A DNA stretch of 12,409 bases. It comes from BPIH01 sp042408535. GTDB taxonomy: Bacteria > Chloroflexota > Limnocylindria > Limnocylindrales > CSP1-4. Both the position numbers and the translations under genes were made by a program. The stretch is taken from positions 1 to 12,409 of the forward strand of contig JBHORA010000192.1 of the NCBI GenBank assembly GCA_042408535.1, written 5' to 3'. Of the stretch, positions 1-5,352 are shown one piece after another. Each line of letters begins with the position of its first letter. Within the stretch, counting starts at the first letter, position 1. Under the pieces are notes generated by a model that searched no databases, had not been told where the DNA came from, and saw nothing but the letters and a program-made list of their open reading frames with translations.

Positions 1-260
1 GCGTCCTCGACCGCTGCGCCCCTGGCAGCCGCACCGTCCCCGAGGGCTGCATCCCTGGCAGCCGCACCATCCCCGGGGGCTGCATCCCTGGCAGCCGCGA
101 TCCCCGCAGCCGCACCGTCCGCTGTCGGCCCCGAGTCGCGCCCTCCCCTGCCCGCGGCAGACCGGACGTCGGCAAGGATCCGATCGCCGAGACGGCTCCG
201 CTCGGCGACGATGGCCGGAACGAGGGCGGTGACGAGACCGGGCGAGCACTCTTGCATCAT
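1..260 (-). CDS. Unknown protein, N-terminal part only (runs off left edge)
   Basis: A minus-strand frame opens at ATG 260-258, with a second ATG directly after it at 257-255, and stays open to the window edge, giving 86 residues. The start is well bounded because an in-frame TAG lies at 272-270, four codons upstream. No clear Shine-Dalgarno sequence precedes it. The protein begins MMQECSPGLVTALVPAIVAE and continues with an amphipathic stretch (RSRLGDRILADV, residues 21-32). From about residue 46 it becomes Ala/Asp/Gly-rich, with an 11-residue repeat (AAARDAAPGDG, AAARDAALGDG, AAARGAAVED). No signal peptide or membrane segment is visible. The repeats look like a linker or low-complexity tail after a short helical start. 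I do not recognise the family. It is divergent from the TerC gene and may share the spacer at 261-381. The plus-strand frame opposite is also open, so coding status is likely but not certain. Confidence 0.5.
   Translation of the reverse strand, partial: MMQECSPGLVTALVPAIVAERSRLGDRILADVRSAAGRGGRDSGPTADGAAAGIAAARDAAPGDGAAARDAALGDGAAARGAAVED
21..98. repeat. 33-bp tandem repeat inside the left-edge gene
   Basis: A 33-bp unit starting CCTGGCAGCCGC recurs at 21, 54 and 87, with the third copy cut after 12 bp. Copies differ at only a few bases. A partial unit precedes position 21. The period is 11 codons and keeps the minus-strand frame, encoding an Ala/Asp/Gly repeat. Confidence 0.8.
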
Positions 261-300
261 CCGCGCAGTCTAGCGAGGCTTCCCCTGCTGACGCCACGCC

Positions 301-1356
301 TTGCCCGCCGCGCCCTGGCGGGGCGAGAATGACGGCCGATCAGCCCGCGTCCCATCCACCTCGTCCTTCCGGAGGCACCCGATCGCCAGCTTCGACCCAG
401 CCGTACTTCTCGGCGCCGCCTTCCTCGTCTTCATTGTCGGCGCCCTGGCTCTCGATCTCGGTGTCTTCCACCGTGAGGCCCACGTCGTTTCGAGCCGCGA
501 AGCCCTCGCCTGGACGAGCGTCTGGGTCACTCTCGCCGTCCTCTTCGGGATCGGGCTGTGCGTCGTTCGGGGACCGACGACGGCCGTCGAGTACCTGACG
601 GGCTACGTCATCGAGTACTCGCTATCGGTCGACAATGTCTTCGTCTTCGGCCTCATCTTTGCCGCCTTCGCCGTCCCCCGCCAGCTCCAGCATCGGGTTC
701 TGTTCTGGGGCGTCGTGGGGGCCCTCGTCATGCGCTTCGTCATGATCGTGACCGGGGCTGCCCTCATCGAACGCTTCCACTGGATCCTCACCCTGTTCGG
801 TGTCTTCCTCGTCGTCACCGGTGTCCGGATGCTCCTGACCCATGCCGAGCCGCGGACGGATCCGTCGCGCAATCTGCTCGTGCGACTCGCCCGCCGCCGC
901 TTCCGGGTCACCGAGGGCTTCGTCGGCCAGGCGTTCGTCGTTCGGACGCCGACGGGTCGGGCCATCACCCCCCTCTTCCTGGCGCTCCTCGCCGTGGAGG
1001 CGAGCGACCTCGTCTTCGCCGTCGATTCGATCCCCGCCATCTTCGCCGTCACGACCGACCCGTTCGTCGTCTTCACCTCGAACGCCTTCGCCATTCTCGG
1101 GCTGCGGTCCCTTTACTTCCTCCTAGCCGCCGCGGCTGCGCGGTTCGAGTACCTCCGCGTCGCCCTTTCGGTCGTCCTCGTCTTCGTCGGCGCCAAGCTC
1201 CTCCTGGCCGAATGGGTGAAGCTCGAACCGACCGTGAGTCTCGTGGTCGTCGTGGCGATTTTGGGGCTCGGCGTCTTCGCCTCGGTCCTGAAGGACCATC
1301 GATCAGGCCGGGAGGAGGGGCCGCTCAGGGTCGCGGCGGAGGACCAGGACGTCTGA
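301..1356 (+). CDS. TerC/Alx-family integral membrane protein
   Basis: This is a multi-pass inner-membrane protein of the TerC family (Alx/MeeF/MeeY type). Family members are linked to manganese export and metal homeostasis, and historically to tellurite resistance. Recognisable family blocks, numbered from TTG 301, are: ALDLGVFHREAHVVS (about 50-64); EYSLSVDNVFVF with D111; the HRVLFWGVVGALVMR helix; ERFHWILTLFGVFLV; and VEASDLVFAVDSIPAIFAV with E233, D236 and D242, followed by SNAFAILGLRSLYF. The acidic residues in the membrane helices are the expected metal-binding positions. I count about eight hydrophobic segments and a charged C-terminal tail. The only ordinary in-frame start is TTG 301, which lacks a Shine-Dalgarno sequence and adds about 27 polar residues not expected in the family. 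An ATC at 382 preceded by GGAGG gives a family-like N-terminus, so the true protein may be 324 residues. The metal specificity is inferred from the family only. Confidence 0.93.
   Translation: MPAAPWRGENDGRSARVPSTSSFRRHPIASFDPAVLLGAAFLVFIVGALALDLGVFHREAHVVSSREALAWTSVWVTLAVLFGIGLCVVRGPTTAVEYLTGYVIEYSLSVDNVFVFGLIFAAFAVPRQLQHRVLFWGVVGALVMRFVMIVTGAALIERFHWILTLFGVFLVVTGVRMLLTHAEPRTDPSRNLLVRLARRRFRVTEGFVGQAFVVRTPTGRAITPLFLALLAVEASDLVFAVDSIPAIFAVTTDPFVVFTSNAFAILGLRSLYFLLAAAAARFEYLRVALSVVLVFVGAKLLLAEWVKLEPTVSLVVVVAILGLGVFASVLKDHRSGREEGPLRVAAEDQDV
371..384 (+). promoter_or_regulatory. Strong Shine-Dalgarno before an ATC codon in the TerC gene
   Basis: GGAGG at 371-375 is followed after 6 nt by ATC at 382-384, in frame with the TerC gene. 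Starting here gives (M)ASFDPAVLLGAAFLVFIVG, a normal N-terminus for this family. No ATG, GTG or TTG lies between 304 and the first membrane segment. A weak promoter-like pair, TTGCCC (301-306) and GAGAAT (325-330) with an 18-nt spacer, lies just upstream. If it is real, TTG 301 would be part of the promoter and not a start codon. The promoter is speculative; the Shine-Dalgarno match is direct. Confidence 0.5.
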
Positions 1357-1398
1357 CGAACCCGCGCCGTCGAGGGCGGTCCGGGTTGTCGTCGCCGA

Positions 1399-1421
1399 GC
1401 GCCCGGGGCTCTCGGGGGCGC
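1399..1421 (+). terminator. Weak hairpin after the TerC gene
   Basis: GCGCCC (1399-1404) can pair with GGGCGC (1416-1421) around an 11-nt loop, 43 nt after the TerC stop codon. There is no T-tract. In DNA this GC-rich such hairpins are common by chance, so this is only a possible terminator. Confidence 0.2.
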
Positions 1422-1547
1422 GGGCGCGCACCGACTGCCGGCCGAGAGCCGACGCCGCGACCCCCCACGCTCGCCCGGGAACAAATTCGGCCACGGCGGC
1501 CTGGCCCCGGGGGCGAGGACCTGTCGGTCGGCGCCATCGACACCTCG

Positions 1548-1921
1548 TGACACGCAGAGCGAACAGAACCGCGTTTCGCTGGCGCGACGCGCGGGCGTGA
1601 CAGCCTGAGCGAACAGAACGCCCCTTCAGAGGGCGCGACGCGCGGGCGTGACAGCCTGAGCGAACAGAACGCAGATCGCACCGAGCGGGCCGCACGTTCT
1701 GTTCGGCCAGAGCGTCGCCGGGCGCTGACGGCCCGGCTGATGTGACGTTGTGTTCGGCCAGGCCGTCACCCACGGACGCCGGCGGGCGCCCCGGTGCGTT
1801 CTGTTCGGCCAGAGCGTCACCGGGTGGCGGCTCCGGTCCGGACAGCCCGTCGTGTTCGGCCAGGACGTCATGTCGGGCGGTCGACGGGGTGCCGAGCACG
1901 TTCTGGCCGGCAAAACGCCTC
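1548..1921. repeat. 51-bp-period array of a 22-bp motif with a strand switch
   Basis: The motif reads GTTCTGTTCG followed by SCCAGRSCGTCA. Plus-strand copies start at 1696, 1747, 1798 and 1849, exactly 51 bp apart, and a decayed copy starts at 1900. Three minus-strand copies lie at 1548-1569, 1598-1619 and 1649-1670, with starts 50 and 51 bp apart. The copies at 1598 and 1649 share about 40 bp, including GCGACGCGCGGGCG before the motif. The 29-bp stretches between plus-strand copies are not alike. The strand switch lies in the 25 bp at 1671-1695. On the minus strand the four right-hand copies read (D)xLAE(Q/H)N in one frame with a 17-residue period. The inversion and the Arg/Pro-rich filler argue against a protein. 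No cas gene is present and the copies vary, so this is not a CRISPR. The function is unknown; it could be an intergenic repeat family or a set of binding sites. Confidence 0.75.
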
Positions 1922-2611
1922 GCGGGCGACACGTTTCGCCCGGCCCCGGCCCCGAGCTCCGGTTCTCGCCATAGCGGCCGATCGTCCGGGGCACACCTGC
2001 TGCCTGCTCCTGCTCCGGGCTGCGTTGCCGCTCCGGTCCACATCGCCGTGTCGTTCGCTGGCTGCGGAAATCGCAGCCGGGCGCTCGACCTGCGAGCGAT
2101 CGTCTGCCGCCTCGCCCGCGTCGATACTCTGCCGGCGCTCAGCCCCCGCGCTTCCGCTGGCCGGCTGTTCGGCACCCACCCCTTCGGCTCGACGCCGTCG
2201 CTGAGACGGGGCCGGGGCCGGGCTCAGAGAACACCAAGACGGCCGATTCCCCTACCTTGGGGTGCCCGGCACCGCAATTCGTTCTCTGTCGCGCACCAAA
2301 GGGGCGCCGAACCGGCCGCATCGGTGTGGTTCCACTGCTGCTCCAGTGCACCCTGACCGACCCGATCGCTCATCGCCTCCGAGAGCCCCCCCCGACGCGC
2401 CTCGGCCCGTGTTCGGGAACGCAGCCCGTCCCGGCGCTCTGGTGCCGCACCTCGCCGCCCTGATGCCACGCCGCCTCACCACACACCGGACGACGCGGCG
2501 GCCAGCTCGGCGGCGTGTTCTGGGACCACGAAAGGGCTGTGCGCTTCACGACGGGTGACGGCGAGTCGGCCGCATCCGTCGCCCCGGCGGCCTCGGTTTG
2601 TTGTTCTGTCC
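1922..2611. other. Gene-free stretch, nothing recognised
   Basis: I found no convincing gene here. Open frames exist on both strands, but they are Arg/Pro/Ser-rich, lack ribosome binding sites and resemble no family I know. No tRNA, riboswitch or clear terminator is visible. The stretch contains a run of eight C at 2386-2393 and an isolated motif-like sequence, GTTCTGTCCGAG, at 2603-2614. It probably consists of decayed or rearranged DNA between the repeat array and the transposase remnant. Confidence 0.5.
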
Positions 2612-2707
2612 GAGGGTAAAGGCAGGACCTCGCCCGTCGAGCCAGTCGTGGCGGCTGCCGTCGACCTGGACGAGGAGTCCAGCCTGGGCCATCGGGGTCC
2701 GCCGGCT

Positions 2708-2887
2708 CCGGTAGCGGGGCGGGCGACGGGTGGGGCGGGCGACTTCCACCAGCCCGACGGGCCCTCCGCCCACGCCCAGCCGGTAGCGGGGCGGGCGACG
2801 GGTGGGGCGGGCGACTTCCACCAGCCCGACGGGCCCTCCGCCCACGCCCAGCCGGTAGCGGGGCGGGCGACGGGTGGGGCGGGCGAC
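2708..2887. repeat. 72-bp tandem repeat, two and a half identical copies
   Basis: A unit starting CCGGTAGCGGGGCGGGCGAC begins at 2708, 2780 and 2852. The first two copies are complete and the third stops after 36 bp; copies look identical. The period is 24 codons, so it preserves the minus-strand frame. Part of each unit (ending PTRRPPRY on the minus strand) is transposase sequence, while the rest (LGVGGGPVGLVEV) is not family-like. The perfect identity suggests recent expansion. Confidence 0.9.
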
Positions 2888-2891
2888 GGGT
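2860..2891. repeat. 16-bp tandem duplication causing the transposase frameshift
   Basis: GGGGCGGGCGACGGGT occurs at 2860-2875 and again at 2876-2891. Sixteen is not a multiple of three, and this is where the transposase reading switches between minus-strand frames. Removing one copy joins RTRRPP to RYRSRR in a single frame, apart from the inserted 72-bp units. Confidence 0.8.
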
Positions 2892-3021
2892 CCGGACCGC
2901 CCCGCGACCGGCGGCCCGGAGGAGGCATTGGAGGGAGGAGCGACCGATCCGGATCCCCTCGTCGGCCAGGAGGACCTCGGCGAGATGGGTGTCAGTCGCT
3001 CCTTCATGGTGGGAGGCTGAC

Positions 3022-3061
3022 AGATTCACTGAGCAGTTGGCGGTGCGAGATTCATTGAGCA
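3022..3061. repeat. Pair of 14-bp direct repeats, possible insertion-sequence end
   Basis: AGATTCACTGAGCA (3022-3035) and AGATTCATTGAGCA (3048-3061) differ at one base and lie 26 bp apart. They sit just outside the start of the transposase remnant and are less GC-rich than the surroundings. Repeated motifs of this kind are typical of transposase binding sites at IS ends. No matching inverted end was found on the far side. Confidence 0.4.
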
Positions 3062-3096
3062 ACGCCACGGCGCCCTCCCACGGCTCGGCCCTGCGC

Positions 3097-3171
3097 TAAG
3101 CTCGGGCTTGACGCCCCGATCCGAGCCACGATCCACCCGTTCGGTCGACCCAGCCCACCCGAGGAGCTTCG
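3097..3171 (+). promoter_or_regulatory. Leader of the glgE operon with Shine-Dalgarno
   Basis: GAGGAG at 3161-3166 lies 5 nt before ATG 3172 and is a good Shine-Dalgarno sequence that fixes the glgE start. Upstream, TAAGCT (3097-3102) fits a TANNNT -10 box, and TTGACG (3108-3113) fits a -35 box. Neither has a good partner at the right distance, so the promoter position is uncertain. The likely IS end stops only about 110 bp before the gene. Confidence 0.35.
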
Positions 3172-5352
3172 ATGCCGGATCGAACAGCGAGGAACGCCCC
3201 AAACTCGCCGCGAACGAGGAGCACCCTGCCGATCGGGCACCGCGCGCCGACCCCCGCCAGCGAGCCCCTCTCCCTGCCGCCCGAAGGCCGACGCCGGGTT
3301 GTCATCGAGACGATCACCCCGGCCATCGACGGCGGGCGGTTCCCGATCAAGCGGATCGTCGGCGACAGCATCCAGGTCGAAGCCGACGTCTTCGCCGACG
3401 GCCACGACGAGCTCGCCGTCCGACTCCGCCATCGCCCGCCGGGATCCGCGACCTGGATCGAGACGCCGATGGACCCCCTCGGGAACGACCGCTGGCGAGG
3501 CCGCTTTCCGGTCGAACAGCTCGGACGCCACGAGTACACCATCGCAGCCTGGATCGACCACTTCGCGACGTGGCGGCGCGACCTCGAAAAGCGCCTCGCC
3601 GCCGGCCAGAACATCGAGGTCGATCTCCGGATCGGCGCCGAACAGGCGCGGGCAGCGGCCAAGCGGGCCGGGCAGACGGTGGCCAGGCCGAACCTGGACC
3701 CGCATCCAGAGACGACGAACCTGGACCCGCATCCAGAGACGACGAACTTGGCCACCACGAACCGGGACGCGACCCGCCTCGCGGAACTCGCCGCCGCCCT
3801 TGCCGACCCAGCCCGCTCCGCGACCGAGCGGGCCGCCGTCGCCCTCGGCCCCGAGCTGGCGAGTCTCATGGCCGCCTACCCCGATCGCCGCTTCGAGACC
3901 GTGGCCGAGCCGACCCTCGCCGTCGTCGTCGACCCACCCCACGCCCGCTTCTCGACCTGGTACGAGCTCTTCCCCCGCTCCGCCTCGCCGGACCCCACCC
4001 GCCCGGGGACGCTTCGCGACGTCATCGCTCGCCTCGAGTACATCGCTGACCTCGGCTTCGACGTCCTCTACCTACCGCCGATCCACCCCATCGGGCTGAC
4101 CCATCGGAAGGGCCGGAACAACGCCCCGACCGCCGCCCGGGAGGATCCCGGCGTCCCCTGGGCGATCGGCGGCCCGGCCGGCGGCCACGACACCATCGAC
4201 CCCGGCCTCGGCACCCTCGCCGATTTCGAAGCCCTCGTGGAGGCGGCCGCGGCGAAGGGGATCCGGATCGCCCTCGACCTCGCCTTCCAGGCCTCGCCCG
4301 ACCACCCATACGTCCGCGAACACCCGTCCTGGTTCCGGGCCCGACCCGACGGGACGATCCAGTACGCCGAGAACCCCCCGAAGAAGTACCAGGACATCTA
4401 CCCCTTCGACTTCGAGACCGACGACTGGCGAGCACTCTGGACCGAGCTCCTCCGGATCGTCCGCTTCTGGATCGATCGCGGCGTCCGGATCTTCCGGGTC
4501 GACAACCCGCACACGAAGCCCTTCGCCTTCTGGGAGTGGCTCATCGGCGAGGTCAAGCGGACCGATCCCGACGTCCTCTTCCTCTCCGAGGCCTTCACCC
4601 GGCCGAAGATCATGTATCGGCTGGCGAAGCTCGGCTTCTCCCAGTCGTACACGTACTTCACCTGGCGGACGACGAAGCACGAGCTGACCGCCTACTTCAC
4701 CGAGCTCACCCAGCCCCCGCTCACCGACTTCTTCCGGCCGAACCTCTGGCCCAACACCCCCGACATCCTCCACGAGTACCTCCAGCTCGGGGGTCGACCG
4801 GCCTTCATCGTTCGCCTCGTCCTCGCGGCGACCCTCAGCGCTTCGTACGGGATCTACGGCCCGGCCTACGAGCTCTGCGTTGCCACAGCCCGCGAGTCCG
4901 GAAGCGAGGAGTACCTCGACTCCGAGAAGTACGAGATCCGCCACTGGAGCCTCGACGCCCCCGAGAGCATCGCCCCGATCGTCCGGAGGGTGAACGCCAT
5001 CCGCCGCTCCCACCCGGCCCTCCAGGGCAACGGCCGGCTCAGCTTCCTGGCGATCGACAACGACGAGCTCCTCGCCTACTCGAAGCGCACCGCCGATGGC
5101 TCGGATCGGATCCTCGTCGTCGTCAACCTCGATCCCCACCACGTCCAGGCCGGAAGCCTAGAGCTCCCCCTCGCCGAGCTGGGCCTGCCCAGCGATCGCC
5201 CCTTCGAGGTGGAGGACCTCCTCGACGGCCAGACGTACCTCTGGCACGGAACCCGAAACGGGATCGTCCTCGACCCGGCCGTCCGACCCGCCCACGTCTT
5301 CGCCGTTCGGGCGCCCGTCCGGACCGAAGCCGACTTCGCCGCCGACCGATGA
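3172..5352 (+). CDS. glgE: GlgE: alpha-1,4-glucan:maltose-1-phosphate maltosyltransferase (GH13_3)
   Basis: This cytoplasmic enzyme transfers the maltosyl unit of alpha-maltose 1-phosphate to the non-reducing end of an alpha-1,4-glucan, releasing phosphate. The 726-residue length is slightly above the usual size. After a Pro/Arg-rich start come an N-terminal beta-sandwich region (about 40-160, RRVVIETITPAIDGGRFPIK), a helical insert, and a GH13 barrel from about residue 255 (FSTWYELFPRS). Visible catalytic residues are D444 (nucleophile, FRVDNPHTKP), E473 (acid/base, LFLSEAFTRP) and D531 (WPNTPDILHEYL). The C-terminal beta domain ends near DLLDGQTYLWHG. HPIGLTHRKGRNNA and NPPKKYQDIYP are GlgE signatures that set it apart from amylases. 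ATG 3172 has GAGGAG 5 nt upstream. Its stop overlaps the next start (ATGA), indicating translational coupling with the enzyme that makes its substrate. One oddity is a 9-residue tandem duplication (NLDPHPETT, 174-191) in the insert. Confidence 0.97.
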   Translation: MPDRTARNAPNSPRTRSTLPIGHRAPTPASEPLSLPPEGRRRVVIETITPAIDGGRFPIKRIVGDSIQVEADVFADGHDELAVRLRHRPPGSATWIETPMDPLGNDRWRGRFPVEQLGRHEYTIAAWIDHFATWRRDLEKRLAAGQNIEVDLRIGAEQARAAAKRAGQTVARPNLDPHPETTNLDPHPETTNLATTNRDATRLAELAAALADPARSATERAAVALGPELASLMAAYPDRRFETVAEPTLAVVVDPPHARFSTWYELFPRSASPDPTRPGTLRDVIARLEYIADLGFDVLYLPPIHPIGLTHRKGRNNAPTAAREDPGVPWAIGGPAGGHDTIDPGLGTLADFEALVEAAAAKGIRIALDLAFQASPDHPYVREHPSWFRARPDGTIQYAENPPKKYQDIYPFDFETDDWRALWTELLRIVRFWIDRGVRIFRVDNPHTKPFAFWEWLIGEVKRTDPDVLFLSEAFTRPKIMYRLAKLGFSQSYTYFTWRTTKHELTAYFTELTQPPLTDFFRPNLWPNTPDILHEYLQLGGRPAFIVRLVLAATLSASYGIYGPAYELCVATARESGSEEYLDSEKYEIRHWSLDAPESIAPIVRRVNAIRRSHPALQGNGRLSFLAIDNDELLAYSKRTADGSDRILVVVNLDPHHVQAGSLELPLAELGLPSDRPFEVEDLLDGQTYLWHGTRNGIVLDPAVRPAHVFAVRAPVRTEADFAADR
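3691..3744 (+). repeat. 27-bp tandem duplication within glgE
   Basis: The unit AACCTGGACCCGCATCCAGA plus GACGACG begins at 3691 and 3718; the two copies look identical, and AAC TTG begins a diverged third. It encodes NLDPHPETT twice, in frame, in the surface insert before the barrel. It should not affect the active site. Confidence 0.9.

Larger units (their letters stand above)
2612..2999 (-). pseudogene. Decayed DDE transposase fragment (IS481/ISNCY-like)
   Basis: Two pieces of one transposase are readable on the minus strand in different frames. The upstream piece (about 2999 to 2875) reads TDTHLAEVLLADEGIRIGRS and on to LRAAGRGAVRTRRPP, typical of the segment between the helix-turn-helix region and the catalytic core. 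The downstream piece (about 2716 to 2612) reads RYRSRRTPMAQAG then LLVQVDGSRHDWLDGRGPAF, the start of the integrase-like core. The Asp of VDGS is the likely first residue of the DDE triad. Homology stops abruptly after FTL at 2612, so the rest of the core is missing, and the N-terminal DNA-binding part is also absent. The frame is broken by a 16-bp tandem duplication (2860-2891), and the middle is swollen by 72-bp repeats. The family assignment rests on recalled motifs, and the exact IS family is uncertain. It cannot be functional. Confidence 0.7.

Noticed and set aside
261..381. Manganese (yybP-ykoY) riboswitch before the TerC gene
   Set aside because: Such riboswitches often precede this family, but the spacer of about 120 bp shows no recognisable conserved loops or following terminator.
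558..1550. A 330-codon plus-strand frame overlapping the TerC gene
   Set aside because: It is the Arg/Pro-rich shadow of the TerC gene in another frame.
1548..1921. CRISPR array (22-bp repeats, 29-bp spacers)
   Set aside because: Repeats vary between copies, are shorter than usual, switch strand in mid-array, and some spacers resemble each other. No cas genes are visible.
1303..2175. A 290-codon minus-strand frame reading repeated (D)xLAEQN
   Set aside because: The 17-residue periodicity follows from the 51-bp DNA repeat. The copies invert halfway, turning into an unrelated reading, and there is no ribosome binding site or family match.
2225..2290. AGAGAAC ... GTTCTCT inverted pair as an IS end
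   Set aside because: The arms are only 7 bp, about 50 bp apart, with no transposase between them. Chance is sufficient.
1742..2356. A 204-codon plus-strand frame in the intergenic region
   Set aside because: It starts inside the repeat array, has Ser/Pro/Arg-rich composition and no recognisable domain.
4536..5348. Upstream extension of the TreS-maltokinase frame through glgE
   Set aside because: The extension is Arg/Pro-rich out-of-frame glgE sequence. Homology to trehalose synthase begins just after ATG 5349, which forms a typical ATGA overlap.
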